Shown: positions 36,372 through 44,350 of the stretch, piece by piece
Layout: every line of letters begins with the position of its first letter
Numbering within the stretch: position 1 is the first letter of the stretch
Origin: an uncultured Polaribacter sp.
GTDB taxonomy: Bacteria; Bacteroidota; Bacteroidia; Flavobacteriales; Flavobacteriaceae
Assembly: GCA_905480405.1 (NCBI GenBank)
Contig: CAJQQH010000120.1
Span: forward strand, 1 to 44,350
Reading direction: 5' to 3'
DNA length: 44,350 bases
Translations under genes and position numbers: made by a program
Notes under the pieces: model-generated
The model's input: the letters and a program-made list of their open reading frames with translations, nothing else
The model's database searches: none
Told to the model about the DNA's origin: nothing

Positions 36372-39300
36372 TTAACTATTTAATTTAGGATCCTTTTTAA
36401 TTTCTAATTCTGAAGGTAAAACACCAAAATGGGCTTTAAAACATTTAGAAAAATAGGATGGTGAAGAAAAACCAACACTAAAACATGCTTCACTTATATT
36501 TGCATTACCAGAAATTAAAATCTGTTTTGCTCTTTCCAATCTAATTTTTCTAATAAATTCGTTAACAGTCTGACCTGTTAAAGCTTTAATTTTTCTATAC
36601 AATTGACTTCTACTTAACTTTAACTGAGAAGCTAATTCTTCTACACTTAAATTAGAATCAGAAATATTCTCATTAATATAAAATAATAGTTTTTGAATAA
36701 AATCTTTATCAATAGAACTAGAATTAATTTTTTCATCGGTACCACTGATTGCACCAAAATATTTATCAAAAATTAATTGTCTACTAGTTATAAGTTGAGA
36801 TAAACGAAGTTTTAATAGTTTTAAATCAAATGGTTTTACCATATAAGCATCTGCTCCATTTTCTATCCCCTCAATCCTATTTTCTATTGTAGTTCTTGCT
36901 GTTAGCATAAGTAATGGAATATGACTCGTAGAAGCATCTGTTTTAATAGCTTTACAGAGTTCAAAACCATCCATTTCTGGCATTACAACATCCGTAATTA
37001 TGGCATCTGGTAACACTTCTTTTGCTATTTTAATTCCTTCATAACCATTACCAGCGGTATAAACTTTGTATTCTAAATTTAGTTCATTCTTTAAATAATC
37101 GACTAACTCTAAATTATCTTCAACGATTAACACTGTTTTTGTTTTGACAGAATCATTCTTTTCTTCTATGCAAGGATCTATTGTTGATGGTTTAATTAAT
37201 ATAAAGTCTTCCTTAATAGAACCTATATTTTCATCTTCAGATAAAATTTGCTCAGCTGTATAATGCTCATTACCAACGGGAAATAGGAGTTTGAATGACG
37301 TTCCATCACCTACTTTACTATTTACTTTTATATCTCCTTTATGGAGTTGCACAAAACTTTTAACAACCTCTAATCCAATACCTGTACCACCTATATAAGA
37401 TTTGTTTTGATCTTCTATTTGGTAAAAACGTTCAAATATTTTTTCTACTTCTTCTTTATTTAGCCCAGAACCCGTATCGGTAATTATAATTTCTATTGCT
37501 TTAACAGATTCATTTTTGTTAATTAATGGTAAATTATATAATTTATCATTTGAAAAAAGCTCTATATTAATTGCTCCTCCTTTAGGTGTTGCTTTAATGG
37601 CATTAGACAAAAGGTTAAAAATTATTTTTTCAAGCATTTTTTGATCTGCCCAAATTGGTAAATCTGGTATATCAGAATCTACACTTATAAGTATATTTTT
37701 ATTTCGAGCTTCTTCCTCAAAGTAACTAGCAATATTCTTTGTAAATTTTATTAAATTAATTTCTTTTGCCCTAACTATCATCTTATTAAACTCTAGTTTT
37801 CTTAAATCCATTAATTCATTAATTAACCTATAAAGCCTATTTGTGTTTTTATAAATTATTGAATGTTTGTTTTTAACCCCTTGCGGTAAGTTTAATTCTT
37901 TATTATTAATAATATCTTTTATCGGGTTAATTATTAAGGTTAAAGGTGTTCTAAATTCGTGAGAAATATTAGTGAAAAATTGTAACTTATTCTTATTAAG
38001 TTCTTCACTTTGAGATTGTTGCAATCTCTCTATTTTAAGTATTTCTTTTTCCTTTATACGTTTTTGAGTTAAATGATTTAAAATATAAATGCAAATTATA
38101 AATAAAAGAATATATATAAATATAGCTATTTTAGATTGCCACCACGGTGGAAGAATATTAATTTTTAATTCTAATGGTTCTTCATTCCAAACATTATCGT
38201 TATTAGATGCCTTTAATTTAAAAATATAATTTCCCGGATCTAAATTTGTATAAGTAGCACTTCTTTTATGACCAACATAATTCCATGTTGTTTCATAGCC
38301 TTCTAGATAATACGCATATTTATTTTTTTCTGGTCTTGTATAATTTAATCCTGTATATTCTATAGTAAAAACAGATTGATTATGAGACAACTGAATTTGA
38401 TTTGTTTCTGAAATTACATGTTTTAAAGGCGATAACTCTGCTTTAGGAATTACTTTTTCATTAAATAATTTAAAATCTGTTAAATGCAATGATGGTAAGG
38501 TAGAATTGGTTTCTAATTCTTTAGGATTAAAATAATCTAGCCCTTTATAATTTCCAAAATAAAGAGTACCATTTTCATCCTTTAAAACAGATCCAAAATT
38601 AAAATCATTAGACAACAACCCATCACTAGAAGTATAGTTAGTGTATTTATTATCTTTTAAAGATATTTTAGTTAAACCATCATTACCACTAACCCAAATA
38701 TTATTTTCTGCATCTTCTACAATTGCGGCAACATTCTCTTCGTTTAACCCTTTAGATTTATTGTACCATGTAAAAGAATCTTCTTTTTTATTATATCTAC
38801 ACAAACCGGCTCCACTAGTTCCAATCCATATATCATTATTAGACGACTCATAAATTGATAAAATATGGTTAACATCAGACAAATAACCGTATTCTTTTTG
38901 CATTCTTTTACCTAAAGGAAAAATTTTAATCTCATTATTACCAAGGTCCTTTAATTTAAACAAACCATCTGCTGTTCCTACCCAAATAATATCATCAGAA
39001 GAAACAAAGACTCTCATAATTCTACTATTTAAAGAAGTATGTTTTAGAAATTCATGAGAGTTATACTTTTTAAATTTATTTGTTTTTAAATTAAATGAAT
39101 ATAATCCTTCAAAATAAGTTCCAATCCAAACATTACCCTTAGAGTCTTCAGAAAAACTTCTTATTGTATTTGTATTAAATATTGAAGAGAAGTTGTTATT
39201 ATTAAAATTGATAAATTTTTTTGATCCATTTTTTAATAGAAAAATTCCATTATCCCAACTTGCTGCCCATAAATTATTCTCAGAATCTAAAAATAAGTTA

Positions 39301-40532
39301 ACAATATAATCAGAGTTTAAACCAGAGTATGGGCTACTTACATCTTTATTAATATGGGTCATTTTAGAGGTTTTAATGTTATAAACATCTATACCTCCAC
39401 CATCTGTAGACATCCATAAATCCCCTTTTTTATCTTTAACTATACTAGTTACAGATGAAATATTTAGTGAATTTCTTTTACTTGGTAAACTTTCTAAATC
39501 TTTAAATTTATCAAATAGATTATCACTTACAGCAACACCACTATTAAAATACCCCATCCAGATTCTATTATTATTATCTATAAATAGTTCCCAAATAGAG
39601 TTATGTAGTATGCTGTTTTTTTCCGTTTTATTAGAAACATATTTTTTAATTACTTCATCATTTTCATCAATATGAAAAAGGCCATCATTTTCAGTACCAA
39701 TCATAATTGTGCTATCTGGTAATTGAATAATTTCCATTATTTTTTTTGAAGTAATGGCTAGTTTATTTACATTAACAATATTATTATTTCTATCATTGGT
39801 TAAACCACATTTATATACACCTTCTTCTAATTCAAAGCCAATCCATAAATTATCTTTATTGTCTAAAAATAAAACTTCAATAGATTTGTCTATAGTCTTT
39901 TGATTATCTATAAATAACCTTGTATGAATTAGTTTATTATGAACAAAATCGACTTCTTTAAGACCTAGATTCGTACCTACAAAAGTTTTACCTTGTTTCG
40001 TATGTTTTATACTATTAATACTTATATCTGTTGTGGTATTATTTAAAATTTTATCAACTTTAAATGTATTAATATTTAATTTATATAAACCTTTTCTTGC
40101 AGTACCAATTAGTAGATTACCTAAATTATCTTCTTCAATAGCAAAAACATTTTCCTTTACATTACTTCCCTTATTTAGTACAACTTTGTTAAAATGATCT
40201 AAATTTCTATCATAAAGATTTAAGCCATCTTCTGTACCAAACCAAAGTCTATTTTTGCTATCTACAAAAGCACATTGTGTTAGGTTATTACTTAGAGAAT
40301 TTGAATCTTTAAAATCAAATTTATAAGGTGTAAAATCTATTCCATTAAATTTATAAACACCTGTACCTGTGGTTGCAATCCAAATAAACCCTTTATGATC
40401 TTGCACTATAGATGAAACACCAACTTTAGGCACGCCTTCTTTAATATTAATAAAACTATATTCTTTAATTGGCTTTTGAGCAAGAATATTTAGGCTTACA
40501 AAAAGTAATAACAAGAAGTATAGTTTTTTCAT
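36372..40532 (-). CDS. Hybrid two-component system regulator (HTCS) of the PUL
   Basis: One-protein sensor, kinase and transcription factor that switches PULs on when a breakdown oligosaccharide binds in the periplasm. Order in 1386 residues: signal peptide (1-18); about 14 Reg_prop blades (for example GFIWIATTGTGVYKF, NDIWIGTSGAGLCRY) forming two 7-blade propellers to ~690; Y_Y_Y domain (~720-785); one membrane helix (~797-818); HisKA with phospho-acceptor H858 (NISHEFRTPL); HATPase with DTGSGLNKEEV and GGTGIGLEVVKSF; receiver domain with D1181 (ITDVVMPEMDG); AraC-type HTH (~1285-1380, VGFSSPSYFSKCFKAHFG). All catalytic residues look intact. It lies 44 bp after the sugar porter and next to SusC, its likely target. 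Confidence 0.96.
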   Translation of the reverse strand: MKKLYFLLLLFVSLNILAQKPIKEYSFINIKEGVPKVGVSSIVQDHKGFIWIATTGTGVYKFNGIDFTPYKFDFKDSNSLSNNLTQCAFVDSKNRLWFGTEDGLNLYDRNLDHFNKVVLNKGSNVKENVFAIEEDNLGNLLIGTARKGLYKLNINTFKVDKILNNTTTDISINSIKHTKQGKTFVGTNLGLKEVDFVHNKLIHTRLFIDNQKTIDKSIEVLFLDNKDNLWIGFELEEGVYKCGLTNDRNNNIVNVNKLAITSKKIMEIIQLPDSTIMIGTENDGLFHIDENDEVIKKYVSNKTEKNSILHNSIWELFIDNNNRIWMGYFNSGVAVSDNLFDKFKDLESLPSKRNSLNISSVTSIVKDKKGDLWMSTDGGGIDVYNIKTSKMTHINKDVSSPYSGLNSDYIVNLFLDSENNLWAASWDNGIFLLKNGSKKFINFNNNNFSSIFNTNTIRSFSEDSKGNVWIGTYFEGLYSFNLKTNKFKKYNSHEFLKHTSLNSRIMRVFVSSDDIIWVGTADGLFKLKDLGNNEIKIFPLGKRMQKEYGYLSDVNHILSIYESSNNDIWIGTSGAGLCRYNKKEDSFTWYNKSKGLNEENVAAIVEDAENNIWVSGNDGLTKISLKDNKYTNYTSSDGLLSNDFNFGSVLKDENGTLYFGNYKGLDYFNPKELETNSTLPSLHLTDFKLFNEKVIPKAELSPLKHVISETNQIQLSHNQSVFTIEYTGLNYTRPEKNKYAYYLEGYETTWNYVGHKRSATYTNLDPGNYIFKLKASNNDNVWNEEPLELKINILPPWWQSKIAIFIYILLFIICIYILNHLTQKRIKEKEILKIERLQQSQSEELNKNKLQFFTNISHEFRTPLTLIINPIKDIINNKELNLPQGVKNKHSIIYKNTNRLYRLINELMDLRKLEFNKMIVRAKEINLIKFTKNIASYFEEEARNKNILISVDSDIPDLPIWADQKMLEKIIFNLLSNAIKATPKGGAINIELFSNDKLYNLPLINKNESVKAIEIIITDTGSGLNKEEVEKIFERFYQIEDQNKSYIGGTGIGLEVVKSFVQLHKGDIKVNSKVGDGTSFKLLFPVGNEHYTAEQILSEDENIGSIKEDFILIKPSTIDPCIEEKNDSVKTKTVLIVEDNLELVDYLKNELNLEYKVYTAGNGYEGIKIAKEVLPDAIITDVVMPEMDGFELCKAIKTDASTSHIPLLMLTARTTIENRIEGIENGADAYMVKPFDLKLLKLRLSQLITSRQLIFDKYFGAISGTDEKINSSSIDKDFIQKLLFYINENISDSNLSVEELASQLKLSRSQLYRKIKALTGQTVNEFIRKIRLERAKQILISGNANISEACFSVGFSSPSYFSKCFKAHFGVLPSELEIKKDPKLNS

Positions 40533-40576
40533 AAAATTAGTAGCTTAATTGATTGTGGTAATATTACATTTTTAAC

Positions 40577-41956
40577 CTAACTATTCCAAATAGATTCAAT
40601 CTCTTCTAGAGACTTTCCTTTGGTTTCTGGTATAAATTTATAAGTAAACCAGATTATAACAATAATAAAGAAAGAAAAAATAAAATAAGGTAAAGAGCCA
40701 TTCCAAAAACTATTGTTATTTACTTCACTCACAGTTACCATAGGAAAAGACTGAGATACAACATAATTACCCGCCCATTGCACCGCAACGGCTACAGACA
40801 TTGCAACACTTCTAATTTTATTAGGAAACATTTCTGATAAAACTACCCAAACAACTGGTCCCATTGACAAAGCAAAAGATCCTATAAAAATTAATACTCC
40901 CAAAAGAGATAAAACTCCTATAGATTGTTGTTGTATCGTAAATCCTAAAAGTAAAAAACCGGTTAACATACCAATAGATCCAATGTAAACAAGTGGTTTT
41001 CTTCCAAATTTATCTACAGTTACCATTGCAACAAGAGTAAATACCAAATTAACAAAGGCCAATAATACTTGTTGTTTTAAAATATCATCTTTACCAAAAC
41101 CTAAAGATTTTTCAAAAATATCAGCACCATAATAAAGTACCGCATTTATACCGGTAAATTGTTGTAGTAATGAAAAAACCGACCCAATAATAATTATTGT
41201 TAAAACACCCTTGGCAAAATAATTAACTTTCTTTTTATCAGTTTCTTTTTCAAGTGATTTTTTTATTTCAATAAGCTCTTTGGTTGCATTTTCTTCTCCA
41301 TGAATTTTTGTTAAAACAACAAAAGCTTCTTCGTTTCTATTTTTTAACAAGAGCCATCTTGGGCTTTTAGGTACAAAAAAGAGTGCAAATAAAAACAAAC
41401 CACTTGGTATTAACTCAGACCAAAACATTCGTCTCCAACCAAAGGCTAAACTTTCGGCTTCGGTTAAACTATTCCCTATAAAATAAGTTACAAGAAATAC
41501 AGCAAAAAAACCTAGAACAATTGCTAATTGATAAAAGGTTACTAATTGCCCTCTTTTTTCAGCTGGAGCAATTTCTGCAATATACATTGGTGCGTTCATA
41601 GAAGCAATACCAATACCCAAACCTCCAATTATTCTAAAAACAACAAGAAGACTAACAGATTCTGCCATATAACTTGGTAGACCAGAACCCCAAGCAGATA
41701 AAGTAAATAATATAGCAGAAATAATTAATGACTTTTTTCTTCCAAATCTAATACTTAATGGTCCTGCAGCAATTGCTCCAAACAAACAACCAAGTAAAGC
41801 ACTACCAACAACCCAACCTTTGGTAGCAGCGTCTAGCTGAAAATATTTTGTTAGATAAAATTGAGCTCCATTTATTACTCCTGTATCGTATCCAAAAAGT
41901 AAGCCTCCTAAAGCTGATATAGAAGTTATTAAAATTAGAAATTTTATTTTTTTCAT
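40577..41956 (-). CDS. MFS sugar porter (XylE/GLUT type), standard length
   Basis: Sugar:proton symporter of the inner membrane. The 459 residues show GPLSIRFGRKK in loop 2-3, EIAPAEKRGQL, VPKSPRWLL, LLQQFTGINAVLYYGADIF, DKFGRKP and PETKGKSLEEIE at the end. It is a paralog of the porter at 13602, but the loop between helices 9 and 10 is short (TIQQQSIG), without the ~65-residue insert. It lies directly upstream of the HTCS gene on the same strand, so the two may share a transcript. The likely substrate is a hexose or disaccharide of the PUL glycan. Confidence 0.93.
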   Translation of the reverse strand: MKKIKFLILITSISALGGLLFGYDTGVINGAQFYLTKYFQLDAATKGWVVGSALLGCLFGAIAAGPLSIRFGRKKSLIISAILFTLSAWGSGLPSYMAESVSLLVVFRIIGGLGIGIASMNAPMYIAEIAPAEKRGQLVTFYQLAIVLGFFAVFLVTYFIGNSLTEAESLAFGWRRMFWSELIPSGLFLFALFFVPKSPRWLLLKNRNEEAFVVLTKIHGEENATKELIEIKKSLEKETDKKKVNYFAKGVLTIIIIGSVFSLLQQFTGINAVLYYGADIFEKSLGFGKDDILKQQVLLAFVNLVFTLVAMVTVDKFGRKPLVYIGSIGMLTGFLLLGFTIQQQSIGVLSLLGVLIFIGSFALSMGPVVWVVLSEMFPNKIRSVAMSVAVAVQWAGNYVVSQSFPMVTVSEVNNNSFWNGSLPYFIFSFFIIVIIWFTYKFIPETKGKSLEEIESIWNS

Positions 41957-42291
41957 TATTCGATATTCTTAAATTAGTTAAACAAGTTATTATCCTAAAG
42001 AATTCATAAATATAGTCTACCATATTAATATTTATTGCAACAGAATAAACACGTACTAGAAGAAATGTTGCTTTTAATAAAAAAGCAAGGCAAAACTTTA
42101 AGTAAATGAGGTAATTATGAATAAAAAAAGAATCTAACTAACTTTTAGAAAAACAAATTAGTTTCGCACTATTAAAACGATCAATACATAAACTAATGCA
42201 GTTTTTTCTATTAAAATAGACTGTTTTTTTTCAAATAAACAATCGGTTCTATAAATTTAAAGACAACGAAAAAAGGGGTAAAACGAAGAAT
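41957..42291. other. AT-rich intergenic stretch upstream of sugar porter
   Basis: No reading frame stands out. An 8-bp hairpin TTGCTTTT (42068-42075) / AAAAGCAA (42081-42088) and the palindrome ATATTAATAT (about 42022-42031) are the only structures noticed. I find no exact TAnnTTTG box for the porter gene. The region should nevertheless hold its promoter. Confidence 0.4.
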
Positions 42292-42319
42292 AAAAAAAGC
42301 CCTACATCTCTGTAAGGCT
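42292..42319 (-). terminator. Terminator of the tRNA gene
   Basis: AGCCCTACA (42298-42306) pairs with TGTAAGGCT (42311-42319) with one mismatch and a TCTC loop. On the minus strand a run of T (42298-42292) follows. It ends the tRNA transcript about 12 bp after the tRNA 3' end. Confidence 0.8.
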
Positions 42320-42331
42320 TGTAAATTATAG

Positions 42332-42405
42332 TGGTCCCACATGGACTCGAACCATGGACCACCTGATTATGAGTCAGGTGCTCTAACCAACTGAGCTATA
42401 GGACC
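42332..42405 (-). tRNA. tRNA with CAU anticodon, probably tRNA-Ile2 (lysidine), else tRNA-Met
   Basis: A full 74-nt cloverleaf: acceptor GGTCCTA/TGGGACC, D-loop AGTTGGTTA, anticodon stem CCTGA/TCAGG with loop CTCATAA, variable TGGTC, and T-arm CATGG-TTCGAGT-CCATG. The discriminator is A, and CCA is not encoded. The anticodon CAT reads as Met, or as Ile (AUA) after TilS lysidine modification. C4:G69 and C5:G68 (standard numbering) match the TilS identity pairs known from E. coli tRNA-Ile2. That favours Ile2, but tRNA-Met is not excluded. Confidence 0.93.
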
Positions 42406-42419
42406 AATAATTTAGGCTG

Positions 42420-42452
42420 CAAATGTACTATTAATTTTAAATTATTTGCAAA
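42420..42452 (-). promoter_or_regulatory. Promoter of the tRNA gene
   Basis: On the minus strand -7 TACATTTG (42427-42420) follows TTTG (42452-42449) with a 21-bp spacer. The start would lie a few bases before the mature tRNA 5' end at 42405. It also lies just beyond the stop of the polyprenyl synthase gene (42469), so the tRNA is a separate unit. Confidence 0.6.
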
Positions 42453-42468
42453 TAAATTTAAAGAATAA

Positions 42469-43440
42469 TTACACCGTTCTATTCATTAGCCATAAACCAA
42501 AAGATTTTAAGTTTTGTTTATTGTTTTCGCTTATATCCATTTCAGACAAAGTATCAAATGCTTTCTCAGTATATTTTTCTATTTTTTCTTTTACTAACTG
42601 AGGTATGTTATTCTCTTTAAAAATTCTTGTTACTTCTTTAATTTTTAAGGTACTATCTTCCAATTTCTGGTTAAATAAGTGCTGTAGTTTTTGTTTATCA
42701 ACTTCATTAGAAATCTCAAGAGCTTTCAAGTATAAAAAGGTTTTCTTATTTTCTATAATATCTCCTCCAACTTGTTTTCCAAAACTTTCAGGATCTCCAA
42801 AAGTATCTAAATAATCATCTTGTAGTTGAAATGCTAATCCTAAATTTAATCCAAAATTATAAATTAAATCTGCATTTTCTTCTTCAGTTTCTGCAACAAT
42901 TGCTCCCATTTTTAAAGCTGCGGCAACTAAAACCGATGTTTTTAAACGAATCATGTTTATATATTCTTCAATTGTCACATCGTTTCTAGTTTCAAAATCA
43001 ACATCTAATTGTTGACCATCACAAACCTCTAATGCAGTTTTACTAAACAATTTAGCTAGTTTTTGAAAAACAATAGGTTCATAGTTTTCAAAATATTGAT
43101 ATGCTAAAATTAGCATAGCATCTCCAGAAAGTATTCCTGTACTAATATCCCATTTTTCATGAACGGTTTCTTTTCCTCTTCTAAGAGGAGCGTCATCCAT
43201 AATATCATCATGTACCAATGTAAAGTTATGAAAAACCTCAACTGCTAAAGCTGCTGGTAACGCTTTCTTGTAATCAGAAGAGAAAATATCTGCAGCCATT
43301 AATGTTAAAATTGGGCGCATTCTTTTACCTCCTAATTGTAAAATGTAATCTATAGGTTCGTATAAGTTTTTAGGCTCTTTAACCCAAACTTTAGATTTTA
43401 AATATTCTAAGAATTCTTGTTGATAGTGTAAGATGTCCAA
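42469..43440 (-). CDS. Polyprenyl diphosphate synthase (trans-type)
   Basis: Condenses IPP with allylic diphosphates to make farnesyl, geranylgeranyl or longer chains for quinones, carotenoids or lipid carriers. The 323 residues show GGKRMRP (37-43, IPP binding), the first Asp-rich motif DDIMD (78-82) followed by APLRRG, and the second DDYLD (208-212) in FQLQDDYLD. I take a TTG start at 43440, since no ATG lies upstream in frame and a later start would cut the conserved first helix. Product chain length is not clear; F73 five residues before the first motif would limit it somewhat. It is divergent from the TetR gene. Confidence 0.92.
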   Translation of the reverse strand: MDILHYQQEFLEYLKSKVWVKEPKNLYEPIDYILQLGGKRMRPILTLMAADIFSSDYKKALPAALAVEVFHNFTLVHDDIMDDAPLRRGKETVHEKWDISTGILSGDAMLILAYQYFENYEPIVFQKLAKLFSKTALEVCDGQQLDVDFETRNDVTIEEYINMIRLKTSVLVAAALKMGAIVAETEEENADLIYNFGLNLGLAFQLQDDYLDTFGDPESFGKQVGGDIIENKKTFLYLKALEISNEVDKQKLQHLFNQKLEDSTLKIKEVTRIFKENNIPQLVKEKIEKYTEKAFDTLSEMDISENNKQNLKSFGLWLMNRTV

Positions 43441-43516
43441 ACTATATATTTTTTTGTAAAAATAATGTAAAGATTTTCTCTTTAAAAACTAAATGTTAAA
43501 TAATCATTAAAACTTT

Positions 43517-43557
43517 GGAAACTTTAATTGTTTTTTAAGTTTCCTAATGTATATTTG
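43517..43557 (+). promoter_or_regulatory. TetR promoter with overlapping operator
   Basis: A -33 TTG (43528-43530) and a -7 TATATTTG (43550-43557) are spaced 19 bp and match the Flavobacteria consensus. An exact inverted repeat GGAAACTT (43517-43524) / AAGTTTCC (43537-43544), with a 12-bp spacer, covers the -33 element and the spacer. A dimeric TetR bound here would block polymerase. The start of transcription would be less than 10 nt before the ATG at 43569, an almost leaderless mRNA. Confidence 0.65.
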
Positions 43558-43568
43558 CACCCAAAATT

Positions 43569-44165
43569 ATGAAAGATAAAATTATAGAAAAAGCAGGAGA
43601 ATTATTCTTAAACTTAGGTTTTAAGAGTGTTACTATGGATGAAATAGCAAATGAATTGGGTATTTCAAAAAAAACTTTATATAAGTATTTTAGCAATAAA
43701 CATTCTTTAGTAGAAGCAACCACTTTAACAATACACGATTCTTGCTTCTTAGCAATGGACACAATAACTAATAAGGGTTTTAATGCAATCAAAGAAAACT
43801 TTGAAACAAAAAAAATGTTTAAAGAAATGTTTCAAAACGCTTCTTCTTCCCCTATTTATCAATTAAAAAAATACTACCCAAAGATTCACCAAAAAACAAT
43901 GGAAAAAGAAATGGTACTTTTTTCTGAATGTTTGAAAAAAAATATTGAAAAAGGTATAAAAGAAGGTTTTTATAGAAATGACTTAAATATAGATCTTATA
44001 ACTAAGTTTTATTTTTCTTTAGTATTTAGTATTCATGAAAATACAATAGAAAATTATAAAATACCAAAATTAGAACATGAAGTTTTAATTTACCATACAA
44101 GAGCTATTGCTACAGAAAAAGGACTTAAAGAATTAGAAGAACAATTAGTAAATAATCAATTATAA
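43569..44165 (+). CDS. TetR/AcrR-family regulator
   Basis: Ligand-controlled repressor. The 198 residues begin with KDKIIEKAGELFLNLGFKSVTMDEIANELGISKKTLYKYFSNKHSLVEA (about 2-50), the classical TetR helix-turn-helix; the rest is the variable ligand and dimer domain, helical in outlook. Its stop is immediately followed by the ATG of a TolC-type gene (no gap), so regulator and efflux genes form one operon, a typical self-controlled RND efflux arrangement. An inverted repeat overlapping its promoter is the likely operator. The ligand is unknown. Confidence 0.95.
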   Translation: MKDKIIEKAGELFLNLGFKSVTMDEIANELGISKKTLYKYFSNKHSLVEATTLTIHDSCFLAMDTITNKGFNAIKENFETKKMFKEMFQNASSSPIYQLKKYYPKIHQKTMEKEMVLFSECLKKNIEKGIKEGFYRNDLNIDLITKFYFSLVFSIHENTIENYKIPKLEHEVLIYHTRAIATEKGLKELEEQLVNNQL

Positions 44166-44350
44166 ATGAATAAGTATATATATTTAATCTGTTTTTTTTC
44201 TTTTACACTCTTTGTAAATGCACAAGAAAAAACAATGGAAATTTCATTAGAGGATGCTATTAATTTTGCATTACAAAACAGCTACAATTCTGCTGTTGCT
44301 AATAATGATATTCTTTCTGCTGAGAAAACAAAATGGGAAACAACCACAAT
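44166..44350 (+). CDS. TolC-family outer-membrane efflux protein, partial at window end
   Basis: Only the first 61 codons are visible; the frame stays open to the window end. They encode a signal peptide (about 1-20, FTLFVNAQ) and the start MEISLEDAINFALQNSYNSAVANNDILSAE, typical for the first helices of TolC/OprM proteins, which form the outer-membrane channel of tripartite efflux pumps. The ATG abuts the TetR stop codon. Membrane-fusion and RND pump genes would be expected next, outside the window. Confidence 0.85.
   Translation, partial: MNKYIYLICFFSFTLFVNAQEKTMEISLEDAINFALQNSYNSAVANNDILSAEKTKWETTT

Noticed and set aside
42068..42088. Hairpin upstream of the sugar porter as a terminator
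   Set aside because: The stem is mostly A/T with no gene ending nearby on either strand, and the T run is part of the stem itself.

Overview
The window looks like chromosomal DNA of a low-GC marine Flavobacteriaceae member. A Polaribacter-like organism is my best guess, by gene content and AT-rich codon use rather than by any database match. Indicators are SusC/SusD, a SprE/PorW-type gliding/type IX secretion lipoprotein, a Bacteroidetes-style F0 operon with an N-terminally extended AtpB, a hybrid two-component regulator, and promoters of the TTG-N17-23-TAnnTTTG kind.

Region 1 (1-6000, genes on the minus strand) runs sprE/porW, bactofilin, atpZ, a small membrane protein, atpB, atpE, atpF and a truncated atpH. 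The first ~480 bases hold no gene and do not continue atpH, so the left edge is probably a contig end, chimera or insertion junction. Region 2 (6100-10750, minus) is a six-gene operon: PadR regulator, three paralogous membrane proteins, an ABC-2-like permease and an ABC ATPase. The three paralogs share an ungapped N-terminal motif. This is the least understood system here. Region 3 (10750-13600) has two degenerate palindromic repeats, a thioredoxin and a cytoplasmic prolyl oligopeptidase.

Region 4 (13600-41960) is a large polysaccharide utilisation locus (PUL). A minus-strand arm carries a GH30 lipoprotein, a GPH symporter, a GH1 beta-glucosidase and a sugar porter. A divergent plus-strand arm carries GH3, an esterase lipoprotein, an SMP-30 lactonase lipoprotein, a second GH3 and a GntP permease. 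Converging on it are SusC, SusD and a large FG-GAP/ASPIC lipoprotein, preceded by a hybrid two-component system (HTCS) regulator and another sugar porter. The enzyme set suggests a beta-glucan with beta-1,6 and beta-1,3 linkages, such as laminarin or gentio-type glucan. Surface capture is by SusC/D and perhaps the FG-GAP protein, trimming by GH30 and GH3, uptake by several secondary transporters, and final cleavage inside by GH1. No GH16 or GH17 endoglucanase is present. The lactonase plus GntP pair suggests an added aldonate/gluconate branch. Both are inferences.

Region 5 (42290-44350) has a CAU-anticodon tRNA (probably tRNA-Ile2), a polyprenyl diphosphate synthase, and a TetR regulator followed directly by the start of a TolC-type outer-membrane efflux gene cut by the window edge.
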